A DNA stretch of 64,000 bases from Pseudomaricurvus sp965656525 (GTDB taxonomy: Bacteria > Pseudomonadota > Gammaproteobacteria > Pseudomonadales > Cellvibrionaceae): NCBI GenBank assembly GCA_965656525.1, contig CBFHKY010000016.1, positions 1 through 64,000 of the forward strand. The letters run 5' to 3'. A program made the position numbers and the translations under genes. The notes below the pieces were generated by a model. It worked only from the letters and a program-made list of their open reading frames with translations, did not search any database and was not told the origin of the DNA. Numbering within the stretch: the stretch's first letter is position 1; each line of letters begins with the position of its first letter. Below are positions 35,580 to 43,895 of the stretch, in pieces.

Positions 35580-36011
35580 GTGCAAGAAAAATTGATTATT
35601 GGCTGCCTTGAGCAATGTGATTTACTGGAATGGGGCATAGAAGACCTCACCGTTCGCGTGGATACGGGCGCTAAAACCTCATCATTGCATGTCAATAACA
35701 TTCGGGCGTGCAAATTGGGTTCTAAGCCTGCCGTTAAATTCGATTTGCATCCTGATATTTATAACGTCGAAACGGTGCTTGAATGTCAGGCGATTATCAA
35801 AGATGTTCGCAGGGTCAAATCGTCCAATGGAGCGGTTGAGCAGCGTTACGTGATCAGCACCCCAATAACATTAGGTGGGCACAGCTGGCCGGTGGAAATA
35901 ACGTTAACTGACCGTTCGGACATGAGCTACCTAATGCTGTTGGGGCGTGAGGGAATGGCCAATCGAGTGCTTGTAGACCCTTCCCAATCGTTCATTTTAG
36001 AAAAGAAATAA
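35580..36011 (+). CDS. rimB: RimB-like ATP-dependent zinc protease family protein (retropepsin-like)
   Basis: The 143-residue protein starts at GTG, with AGGAG 10 nt upstream. EQCDLLEWGIEDLTVRVDTGAKTSSLHV carries the D-T-G-A motif of retropepsin-like aspartic proteases, and a second conserved block MLLGREGMANRVLVDPS follows. Such proteins accompany rimK in Pseudomonas, where RimB acts on glutamylated S6. The family name says zinc protease, but the visible motif is aspartyl. The 41-nt gap to rimK implies one operon. No rimA is seen. Confidence 0.88.
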   Translation: MQEKLIIGCLEQCDLLEWGIEDLTVRVDTGAKTSSLHVNNIRACKLGSKPAVKFDLHPDIYNVETVLECQAIIKDVRRVKSSNGAVEQRYVISTPITLGGHSWPVEITLTDRSDMSYLMLLGREGMANRVLVDPSQSFILEKK

Positions 36012-36054
36012 CACTCATGGCTTCAGCGGCTGAGCGTTTTCAGGCTGAAGCCAG

Positions 36055-37026
36055 TTAAAACCAACGTTTGTATTTAAACCAAGCAATCAGTGAGGTGGCA
36101 ATCAATGCCATGGTGCTGAGTAAAATGAAATAGCCATTCTTGAACCCCAGTTCGGGGATATTTTCAAAGTTCATGCCATAGACGCCCGCTAAGAAACCCA
36201 AAGGTACAAAGATGGCCGTAATAACCGTGAGCACGCGCATGGTGATATTTAATTGATGGGACGTGATGGATATATAGCTGTCGATCATGTCGCCACAGAT
36301 GTCATAGTGCATCTGTGTCAGACTCGATAACCGTTCAAAGCGATCATCGAGATCAATTAAATGATGCTGTTCTGATTCCCCCCGCAGAAACTCGCTGTTC
36401 ATGGTTCTCAATTGCGCCGACATGGAGTGATGGTAACCGAAGATCCTTTTTAAGCGGATCAGGCAGGCCTTGTAGCTAGCCAACTTACTCAGTGCCGATT
36501 CACCGTTTGTACCGTAAAGTTCATCTTCCAACGTGTTCAACTCATCTTCAAAAGCCAAGACGTGATCAAGATACAAACCTGATGAGGTATGCATGATTTG
36601 TAGAGCCAGCTGCGACGGTGTCGTCAGTAGCTCTGGCTTAAGTTGATCTTTAATAACCGCGTCAATGCCCATTGAGTGTTCTGGGTGAACCGTAATCAAA
36701 TAATTAGAACCCACAAATAGACCTATGTTCTGATGCTCAAAACTGAGCAGAGAGGTCTTTTTAAAAATACCGCGATAGAGTAAAAATAAGTGTTCTTGAA
36801 ACGCTTCGACTTTAGGCGGATGACGCATTCGCAGTGCATCCTTAATGGCCAATGCATGACAGCCAAGATCTCCTAATAATCGTTCTACTTCGGCTATGTT
36901 TTTCTGGCCGTGCTGTATGTCAATCCAAATGCTAGAGTCGGGATGTTGTCGCCAGGTATTAATTAGAGACTGATCACCTGTTTTAATAGGTTGATGTTCG
37001 GCTGATACAAAAAATGTTTTTATCAC
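36055..37026 (-). CDS. corA: CorA-family magnesium/divalent cation transporter
   Basis: The protein has about 323 residues, with a long cytoplasmic N-terminal domain, a coiled stalk helix (about 180-260) and two C-terminal membrane segments. The signature VYGMNFENIPE (the YGMN motif at the end of TM1) is clear. It forms pentameric Mg2+ channels. The GTG at 37026 (VIKTFFVSAEH, with GGAG upstream) matches CorA starts; an ATG at 37065 and a GTG at 37074 are alternatives. It lies just downstream of mgtE on the same strand. Confidence 0.93.
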   Translation of the reverse strand: MIKTFFVSAEHQPIKTGDQSLINTWRQHPDSSIWIDIQHGQKNIAEVERLLGDLGCHALAIKDALRMRHPPKVEAFQEHLFLLYRGIFKKTSLLSFEHQNIGLFVGSNYLITVHPEHSMGIDAVIKDQLKPELLTTPSQLALQIMHTSSGLYLDHVLAFEDELNTLEDELYGTNGESALSKLASYKACLIRLKRIFGYHHSMSAQLRTMNSEFLRGESEQHHLIDLDDRFERLSSLTQMHYDICGDMIDSYISITSHQLNITMRVLTVITAIFVPLGFLAGVYGMNFENIPELGFKNGYFILLSTMALIATSLIAWFKYKRWF

Positions 37027-37113
37027 GAAAATTTTATCTCCACCCTTATGGGGCACGGAATGCATAAATGGCACTGATTAAATCAGACAAGTCGATGACC
37101 AATGGGACAACGC

Positions 37114-38466
37114 TTAAAGAAAGAGCAGCGACCCAAGCCCCAGGAAAATGGCAAAGCCAACAACATCTGTCACTGTAGTTAAAATCACGGCGGAAGCGAT
37201 TGCTGGATCTATTTTTAACTTTTCTAAAACGAACGGAATGTAAGTCCCTGAGGCTGCCGCGGCTAAACTGTTGATCATTACGGCTAGCCAAATGATCAGA
37301 CCAAGCCCCAAGGAGTCAAACCACCAACCCACAATACAAGCGATGAGAAAGCCGATTAAGGTACCGTTTAGCAACGCTACGCGCGTTTCCTTGTTGAGTA
37401 ACAATCGAATATTGGCGTCGGTGATGTGATTGAGCGCTTGTCCTCTTAAGGTGACAGCCAGAGTTTGACTGCCCGCAATTCCGCCCATACTGGCTACGAC
37501 AGGCATTAAAATTGCGAGAGCAACCACTTGCTGTAGCGCGTGCTCAAAGAAACCAATTACCCATGAGGCAAGGAAAGCGGTCGCTAAGTTAATGCACAGC
37601 CAGATGGCCCGCAATTTTGCTGCAACTTTGACTGGGCTGAATAGATCCTCTTCGCTGCTGGCTGTTTCACTGAGGTTGGCCATGACCAAGCCATCACGGA
37701 CTTCATTAAGCAAGGTGGACACCGCCAGTGCTCCCACTACTTGATGATTGCGAGTCACAGGCAAGTAGGATATTTCACCCTCAAGTGAAATGTGATGAGT
37801 TGCGCTAAGCATTTCATCTTCTAGATCAAGTTCGCTGATGGGTTCCGCCACTTTATCGACTTCGCTGGAGGGGTCGCTATTGAACAGTGTGGATATAGGA
37901 ATATGCCCAAGCAGAGCCTTGGACTCGTCCACTAGAAATACAGCGGCGACAAACTCTCTTTTTCGCAATCGCTCCAGGACTGATCCGATAGAGATGCCTG
38001 AGCGTACCCTTAAAATGTTGCGCTGCATAAAGCGGCCAACTTGCTCATCGCTGAAGCTAAGAGCTTGCTGCAATTCTTCAGACGTGTCCTGATCCAGTTC
38101 CAGCAGGATAGCTTCCGTCATCTCGCGAGGTAATAAATCCGCAAATGCCACCAAATCCTGAGCTTCTGCATTTAACTGGATATGTCTGCGCTCTTCCTTT
38201 GGCAACGCGTGAATCAAGTTCTTGGCGGTTTCCCATTGCAGCTCGGCTATCACACCCCACTGTTCGGGTTTGGGGATGATTGGCCATAGGCGCAAGCGCA
38301 TCGTGGCAGGTACACATTCGAGTATGTGTGACCACTGAAGGTTGTTCAGCGTCTCGAAAACCGGCATAAGCTCTTCTAAACTGTCTTCAGGCGTGGTTTG
38401 AAGGACAGATTCAAGCAGTGCATCAATCGCGTCATTGGCGTCGATATCTTGAGCGGTGGCTGTCAT
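37114..38466 (-). CDS. mgtE: Magnesium transporter MgtE
   Basis: The 450-residue protein has an N domain (about 1-125), two CBS domains (about 130-260; AAVFLVDESKALLGHIPIS and LPVTRNHQVVGALAVS) and five C-terminal membrane helices. ASMGGIAGSQTLAVTLRG and the final helices form the ion path. In this family the cytoplasmic CBS/N domains close the channel when Mg2+ is high. It precedes corA, giving two unrelated Mg2+ transport systems in one probable operon. Confidence 0.96.
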   Translation of the reverse strand: MTATAQDIDANDAIDALLESVLQTTPEDSLEELMPVFETLNNLQWSHILECVPATMRLRLWPIIPKPEQWGVIAELQWETAKNLIHALPKEERRHIQLNAEAQDLVAFADLLPREMTEAILLELDQDTSEELQQALSFSDEQVGRFMQRNILRVRSGISIGSVLERLRKREFVAAVFLVDESKALLGHIPISTLFNSDPSSEVDKVAEPISELDLEDEMLSATHHISLEGEISYLPVTRNHQVVGALAVSTLLNEVRDGLVMANLSETASSEEDLFSPVKVAAKLRAIWLCINLATAFLASWVIGFFEHALQQVVALAILMPVVASMGGIAGSQTLAVTLRGQALNHITDANIRLLLNKETRVALLNGTLIGFLIACIVGWWFDSLGLGLIIWLAVMINSLAAAASGTYIPFVLEKLKIDPAIASAVILTTVTDVVGFAIFLGLGSLLFL

Positions 38467-38657
38467 AGGGTTCTCATGTAAGGAGCGTGTGAGGGGTGAG
38501 TGCTATGCTTAACTTATCTGAACAGTGAATATCCACAAAAGGTGTGCTGTTGCTGCATGGGTGCAGTGTAGAAGAACTCAGAGTGTAAAAGAACAAGAAA
38601 CACGCACAATACACTGCGATGCGAATAATAATTTTAATAACAGTATAGGAGAGAATT

Positions 38658-39515
38658 TTGAATCATAAAATTAGAGAAGGTCATTTTAAGCGGCTTTATA
38701 TAGGGGTGACGGGTTTTATCATTGTGTTTTTAGCTGGATGCGATTGGGGGCAACCCTGCGTGTCTTGTCAAGTGGATGTAGAAAGCCTTGAAAGTCACAA
38801 AAAGTTCAAGCGGCCACCGCCAAGCTTTAAAGATATGGCCGACGTTAAAGAAAAGAAGAAGGCGTTTTTCGGGTATTTATCCCCTATGATCGATAAAGCC
38901 AACCGCGAAGTATTGGTCGAACGAACAAAGTTATTGGCTATTGTAAATGCCTCAGTACCCTTGGGCGAAAAAGACGCCAAGTTTGTTGATAAAATGTGCA
39001 AAAAATATCGACAGAAGTGTGAGATTGATGCCGAGTCTGTAAAGATCAATGCCAAAGCAATCGCATTGAAAATAGGCACGGTTCCCCCTTCTATGGCCCT
39101 AGCTCAGTCAGCAAATGAATCCGCATGGGGAACCTCTCGATTTGCTTTAGACGGCAATAACTTTTTTGGGCAGTGGTGTTTTGTAAAGGGTTGCGGATTG
39201 GTGCCTTCTTCGCGCAACAAGGGCGCCAGTCATGAAGTGAGAGCTTTCGATTCGGCTATGGAGTCTGTAAGGGGCTATGTGCTTAATCTGAATACGACAT
39301 CAGCCTATCGACACTTTAGGTCTATGCGTGCGAGTTTCAGGGATCAAGGCCAACCATTAAAAGGAACACAGTTAGTCGAAGGTTTAGATGAATACTCCGA
39401 GCGAGGTGAGGCTTACATACATGAAATCCGTTCCATGATAAGAAGCAACAAGCTTTCTGTGTACGATGACTTGTATTGGCAGAACCTAGGGGCATGGATC
39501 GTTGCGAAAAACTGA
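38658..39515 (+). CDS. Bax-like glucosaminidase lipoprotein
   Basis: The 285-residue protein starts at TTG after AGGAGAG. The signal anchor ends in lipobox FLAGC (Cys28). A Cys-rich start of the mature part (CDWGQPCVSC) is followed by a helical region and the glucosaminidase fold with TVPPSMALAQSANESAWGTS, Glu154 being the likely catalytic acid, then RFALDGNNFFGQWCF. E. coli Bax is the closest named relative. It probably trims peptidoglycan at the outer membrane. It is convergent with mscS. Confidence 0.88.
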   Translation: MNHKIREGHFKRLYIGVTGFIIVFLAGCDWGQPCVSCQVDVESLESHKKFKRPPPSFKDMADVKEKKKAFFGYLSPMIDKANREVLVERTKLLAIVNASVPLGEKDAKFVDKMCKKYRQKCEIDAESVKINAKAIALKIGTVPPSMALAQSANESAWGTSRFALDGNNFFGQWCFVKGCGLVPSSRNKGASHEVRAFDSAMESVRGYVLNLNTTSAYRHFRSMRASFRDQGQPLKGTQLVEGLDEYSERGEAYIHEIRSMIRSNKLSVYDDLYWQNLGAWIVAKN

Positions 39516-39544
39516 TTCCCAGCTTTTCGCTATCCGCACGAGTG

Positions 39545-40390
39545 TCATGTTTTCTGTTCGGGTTCCACTATACTGATTGGGTGAGACGTCGTTTGTGAGC
39601 CGCTGTATACAGAAACGTGAGGGAAGGGTATTTCGATACCTTTCTCATCAAACAGAGCTTTGATTTGCATTAGGAGGTCACTTCTGACCTCTCTAAACCT
39701 CTCAGATTTCGTCCAAACAGAAAGCTTCAAATCTACTGATGATGCAGCGAAATCCGATAACATGCAGGTGGGAACGGGCTCTTCTAAAATTCTGAGCTCG
39801 TCGTCAGCCATAGCTAATAATAATTCCGAGACCTGTTTGATGTCCTCTTTGTAAGCCACGCCAATGATCAGATCAATCCGCCGGATAGGAAATTTTGATA
39901 AGTTAACAAAAGTGGTTTTGATTAAGGCTTCGTTGGGGATGCGAACAAACAAGTTATCGAACGTGCGCAGTTTGACGGATAGCAAGTCAATACTAATCAC
40001 TTCGCCGGTATCGGTGCCGACTTGTATGAGATCGCCAATTTGGAAGGGCTTTTCCCCCAGTAAAAATAAGCCACTGATCAAGTTAGACGCCGAGGTCTGT
40101 GACGCAAAGCCAACGGCGACGGTTAGAATTCCCGCTGCCCCAAGCAGTACACCCAGCTTAAAGCCCAGCTGATCAATACTCATCACCACAAACAAGATGA
40201 AAATACTGTAAAAGATTGCCCGGCTGGTTATAGAGCGCGAGTGAGCCGTGAGCTTATGTTGTGTTGTCTGCACGAACAGTTTTTGTACCAGCTTTGCCAG
40301 TAGCCAGCCAAGCACAATGGTCATACACGCTTTTACCATCATCCAAATGCTGAGGGTGTCTAATACAGAAACAGAGGTCGCGTCATTCAT
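39545..40390 (-). CDS. Small-conductance mechanosensitive channel, MscS family
   Basis: The 281-residue protein has two to three N-terminal membrane helices. The pore helix is VLLGAAGILTVAVGFASQTSASNLISGLFLL, followed by the beta domain EKPFQIGDLIQVGTDTGEVISIDLLSVKLRT and the FVRIPNEALIKTTFVNLS stretch typical of MscS. It opens under membrane tension. The start MNDATSVSVL is at an ATG. The gene upstream on the same strand, 49 bases away, may be a partner. Confidence 0.95.
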   Translation of the reverse strand: MNDATSVSVLDTLSIWMMVKACMTIVLGWLLAKLVQKLFVQTTQHKLTAHSRSITSRAIFYSIFILFVVMSIDQLGFKLGVLLGAAGILTVAVGFASQTSASNLISGLFLLGEKPFQIGDLIQVGTDTGEVISIDLLSVKLRTFDNLFVRIPNEALIKTTFVNLSKFPIRRIDLIIGVAYKEDIKQVSELLLAMADDELRILEEPVPTCMLSDFAASSVDLKLSVWTKSERFREVRSDLLMQIKALFDEKGIEIPFPHVSVYSGSQTTSHPISIVEPEQKT

Positions 40391-40439
40391 AGTGTTTTTT
40401 TGCCCATCAAGGTTTCAAAGTGGGTTTGGGGCGTGTTGT

Positions 40440-41324
40440 TTAAGCAAACAAATTAGACCAGGCATTAATCAACACCCCTTTCTCGGCCGTTTTGCGTGCC
40501 TCGAATAATCGGGGATGCTGGGCTTCTGATGGGTGTATTTTAACGATTCCCTGTCCATTGTCCGGATCCATCGTGAACTTTAGCGTTTCGGTGGTCAATT
40601 GGTTGTCGATGAGAAAAACAGAGAGGTATGGCATCGGTATGCTAAGGCGCTCCAGTTTGCTGTCGGTTGTACTTTTATTGTGTAAGACAATAGGAGTCAG
40701 TACCCGATGTGGTACTTTAGATAGCAGGTTCTTGTTCAGCCGAGCATGAGTTTTGGAGCCATAACAAAGCTCTCCTTTGCCTGTGAGATCCCCCATCCAA
40801 GTATCGGATAAAGGCTGTACGGGGAGTTCTTTGCAGAGGTGGCCCGAGAGCTCCAAGCCCAGCCAGATCGGAGTTGTAACATACAGCGTCACTTTTGTAT
40901 TTGCCGTAATGGTTAGCGGGGAAAAGGGCCTAACCACCACTGGGCGATCGGGCAGTCGCGGGGTCATTCTGATCGTTGGGATCAGTTCGGAGAGCACCAT
41001 TCGTTCGTTTGGCTTGTTAGCAAAAACGGTGTCATCGAAATCATCTGCTTCTTTCGCGATTTCATTCTTTTGCCATTGGTAGAACAGTTGCCATTCATGA
41101 ATTTCACGGCGAATGGCGAGTTTCATATGACCAATATTTAAACTTACCGTTGGCTCCTCTGCGTTGAATGCGGTGGACCAGAACGTGTCTGGACGGCTGA
41201 GCGCTTGTGTCAGCGATTGATTCATGAGAAATGTCTTTTGCCTTTTATATTGTGGAGCAAGTGTAGAGCGAATCTGAGCATCGTGAAAGCGTTGAGCCAT
41301 CGGTGTTTTGCGCGTTAAAAACAT
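40440..41324 (-). CDS. Unknown protein upstream of mscS, possibly DUF432-like
   Basis: The protein has up to 294 residues, is soluble-looking and has no signal peptide. It is rich in beta-type segments: VSLNIGHMKLAIRREIHEWQLFYQW, PVVVRPFSPLTITANTKVTLYVTTPIWLGLEL, LGELCYGSKTHARLNKNLL-like, and LERLSIPMPYLSVFLIDNQLTTETLKFTMD. I recall DUF432 proteins with this pattern encoded beside MscS channels, but the match is tentative. The first ATG lacks a good ribosome site; an ATG at 41225 (MNQSLTQALS) is a plausible alternative. It probably shares an operon with mscS. Confidence 0.65.
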   Translation of the reverse strand: MFLTRKTPMAQRFHDAQIRSTLAPQYKRQKTFLMNQSLTQALSRPDTFWSTAFNAEEPTVSLNIGHMKLAIRREIHEWQLFYQWQKNEIAKEADDFDDTVFANKPNERMVLSELIPTIRMTPRLPDRPVVVRPFSPLTITANTKVTLYVTTPIWLGLELSGHLCKELPVQPLSDTWMGDLTGKGELCYGSKTHARLNKNLLSKVPHRVLTPIVLHNKSTTDSKLERLSIPMPYLSVFLIDNQLTTETLKFTMDPDNGQGIVKIHPSEAQHPRLFEARKTAEKGVLINAWSNLFA

Positions 41325-41569
41325 CTGCGGGGCACAAACGAAGTGTTACACGGAATCTCTTGCAGACACAGTGCTTCATGATCTTTCGATTTATGGCTTG
41401 CTGTTGGCGCCGAAGAGAGCCATTTAAGCCCTGTGGGCTTTGTTATTGGATAGCAATGGGAAAAGTTATTTTCTAAGGTAGAGTCGACTGGGTGACCATT
41501 TTACGTGACGCTGTCATACAGCAGGCCCTGCGTGCTGGGGGTAGGTTTTTGAATATCTGCCGGAGATCT

Positions 41570-41902
41570 TTAGTTAACCAGTCCTTCGGCCATTTTTATG
41601 TCTTCATCCACAAGACCGAACAGATAGTCGTGAAGAATATCTACCATGTTGCTGGCAACGTAGCTGTCTAGCTCTGTGAGTGAGTCACAAAATGGGGATA
41701 TAGCTTCGATATCGACATGGCGATAATCATCAGTTACCAGCAAAAAGCGTTTGTTGAGTGCGCTTTGATCGACAGTTTCAAGGACTCGAAAACTAAAATC
41801 CATACACAGCCTTAAAAGGTGAGGGAAACGAGTTTCCTGCCGGTTCAAAAAGCGAACTTCTCTAGACGCCTTAAACTCTTCTGTGGGCGAGTTACTGGTC
41901 AT
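41570..41902 (-). CDS. Small protein of unknown function
   Basis: The protein has 110 residues, starting at MTSNSPTEEFKASREVRFLNRQETRF with AGAGG 6 nt upstream. It is helical and amphipathic in the middle (FPHLLRLCMDFSFRVLETVDQSALNKRFLLVTDDYRHVDIEAISPF) and acidic at the end. It has no signal, membrane segment or known motif, and no family was recognised. It stands alone, about 245 bases from its neighbour. Confidence 0.6.
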   Translation of the reverse strand: MTSNSPTEEFKASREVRFLNRQETRFPHLLRLCMDFSFRVLETVDQSALNKRFLLVTDDYRHVDIEAISPFCDSLTELDSYVASNMVDILHDYLFGLVDEDIKMAEGLVN

Positions 41903-42422
41903 GGTGAACCTCTTGTCTTTTAATGAAAGCCTTATTGATGTGGTGTTGGTACTGTGCATTCCTGTGCCCACGCTGAGTGTAAGTTATTAGGTTGAGTTTC
42001 AGCTCTTAGTCGATCAGCCATAACCATTATGCCGAAAAGTTTTACTTTTTTATGGCAATTTAGCGATTCTGAGCTAAAGCTACCAAATAATGGTGTCTTT
42101 GGTAATCTTTTTGAGTAGGAAAAATGCTGTTGAGTGATAAATTGTGAGCCAGTTCAGTCTTGGGAATGCTCTATATAGCCAATGATTTACGCTGTCACCA
42201 GGCTCGTGCGTTATAGAACCCTCAGGCGGAAGGCAATAATAAGAGCGACTGATCACTCAACCAGCATTGGAAGGTTGATGTCTTTCAGCGTAGACTAAAA
42301 TTGATCTTAACCTATGCGGCCCGTGGGTTTTCAGTGAATGTGCGGTTGTCACACATTGCTGATATGCCTTCAATCATGACATTGATAGCCGCTTCAGTTA
42401 TCACAACGCGAGAGGATTGCGG
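41903..42422. other. Intergenic stretch without a visible gene
   Basis: The 520 bases between two divergent genes contain no coding frame that looks real and no strong terminator or tRNA. Only the divergent promoters of the unknown gene and the CBS protein are expected here; no consensus elements stand out. Confidence 0.5.
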
Positions 42423-42839
42423 ATGATGGATTCCATTAAAGTATCAGAGTGTATGAGCCGACAATTTGTGTCTTTTTCTGTAGAGACTCCAGTCGTAGAA
42501 GCTGCAATAGCGTTAATAAAAAATGAGTTGATGGGCGGACCTGTCGTCGATGAGAACAAAAAGCTGATTGGTTGGATTTCTGAGCAAGATTGTATCGGGG
42601 TTGTTAGTCAGGCGATGTATTACGCTGAGCGAGTGGCGACCGTAGGCGAGGTGATGGCGTCTGACGTGTTAACAGCGAATGAAGAGGTTAACGCCATGGA
42701 TGTGGCTGAAAACATGAAAAAAACCAAACGCAAGCTATTGCCAGTGGTTGATAGTGAGCACCGAGTGCTTGGCGTCGTGGCTCGTCGGCATATACTCAAG
42801 GCTATGCTAGATCGTATTGCAAAACAAATCAGCAGCTAG
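42423..42839 (+). CDS. CBS-domain pair protein
   Basis: The 138-residue protein consists of two CBS domains: IKVSECMSRQFVSFSVETPVVEAAIALIKNELMGGPVVDENKKLIGWIS and VMASDVLTANEEVNAMDVAENMKKTKRKLLPVVDSEHRVLGVVARRHILKAM (given in parts by family pattern). Stand-alone CBS pairs bind adenine nucleotides and act as sensors. The target is unknown. GAGAGGA lies 7 nt before the ATG. It stands alone; its downstream side reaches an assembly gap. Confidence 0.88.
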   Translation: MMDSIKVSECMSRQFVSFSVETPVVEAAIALIKNELMGGPVVDENKKLIGWISEQDCIGVVSQAMYYAERVATVGEVMASDVLTANEEVNAMDVAENMKKTKRKLLPVVDSEHRVLGVVARRHILKAMLDRIAKQISS

Positions 42840-42929
42840 GCTTTCCCCAGTTTTTTTGTTTGCTGGTTGGCCCGTATCAATACCAGTTGATACAGGCCAA
42901 CTAACACTAGACTAAGTTTTCCATTGAGC

Positions 42930-43029
42930 NNNNNNNNNNNNNNNNNNNNNNNNNNNNNNNNNNNNNNNNNNNNNNNNNNNNNNNNNNNNNNNNNNNNNNN
43001 NNNNNNNNNNNNNNNNNNNNNNNNNNNNN
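42930..43029. other. Assembly gap (100 N)
   Basis: A run of 100 undetermined bases lies between the CBS gene and the SDR gene. The exact round length suggests a placeholder, so the true distance and content here are unknown. Confidence 0.99.
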
Positions 43030-43095
43030 GAGTACGCTTCTGAGCAAATCAGCTTTTGCTGTCATCACTAGCCGGATATATATCGAGTTACCCGT

Positions 43096-43848
43096 CTAGG
43101 TAATGTTTCGGCCCCCGTCTACTGCCAGTATTTGACCGGTGACGTAATCATTCGAGATCAGCATAGCAACGGCCTGAGCAATATTGCTCGGTTGGCCTAT
43201 GACGTCCATAGGAACCCGGCTGAGAGTGAGCTCTTTCCCTGCATCGTCCAGTTCGGCAGCCTGTTCAGGCCATAAAATAGCACCAGGTGCGACGCCATTT
43301 ACCCTGACTTCGGGCGCTAATTCCAGTGCCAGTGATTTTACTAACATGACATTGGCGGCTTTCGCCATACAGTACACGGTATGCTCTGGACGTGGGATGT
43401 CTGCTTGGATGTCGGTGATGTTAATGATATTGCCACGCCGTTGGCGCAGTTCATCGGCCAGCGCTTGGCTTAAGAAGAAAGGTGCTTTTGCATTGCTGGC
43501 CATCAGTGTATCCCAGTCGTCTATTGTGGCGATACCAATAGGTGTGGGGTAATAAACAGAGGCATTGTTGATTAAAGCGTCGATACGACCGAAGCCAGTT
43601 AGGCTGTCTTGTGCCAGCTGCAAGACAGCAGACTGATCACTCAGATCCGCTTGCAGAACCAAAGCGCTCTCGGGGCTGCTTGTGTTTAATTGGGCCGCCA
43701 GTCTGTCAGCATCGTTTCTAGATGCGTTACAGTGCACGATAATGCGATAACCCATCTGGTGCAAAGTAGTGGCGATGCAGGCACCAATGCGGCGAGCCGC
43801 GCCGGTGATCAACGCGACGGGGGCGTCATGACTGTGATGATGAGGCAT
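43096..43848 (-). CDS. Pteridine reductase-like short-chain dehydrogenase
   Basis: The 250-residue SDR has VALITGAARRIGACIATTLH, the TGxxxRxG form of the dinucleotide site that marks pteridine reductases (FolM/PTR1 type) rather than the usual TGxxxGxG. LINNASVYYPTP, the catalytic YCMAK and a final VTGQILAVDGGRNIT are present. The likely reaction is NADPH reduction of dihydrobiopterin/dihydrofolate-like pterins. It follows cca on the same strand by 47 bases. Confidence 0.9.
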   Translation of the reverse strand: MPHHHSHDAPVALITGAARRIGACIATTLHQMGYRIIVHCNASRNDADRLAAQLNTSSPESALVLQADLSDQSAVLQLAQDSLTGFGRIDALINNASVYYPTPIGIATIDDWDTLMASNAKAPFFLSQALADELRQRRGNIINITDIQADIPRPEHTVYCMAKAANVMLVKSLALELAPEVRVNGVAPGAILWPEQAAELDDAGKELTLSRVPMDVIGQPSNIAQAVAMLISNDYVTGQILAVDGGRNIT

Positions 43849-43895
43849 AGAGGCTTACTCTGTTGTTCGGATGAAAAAGGAGATCCAGTTGTACG

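Noticed and set aside
42930..43029. Possible repeat or CRISPR at the N run
   Set aside because: Flanking bases show no repeats or spacers; it is only an assembly placeholder. No CRISPR array was seen anywhere in the window.
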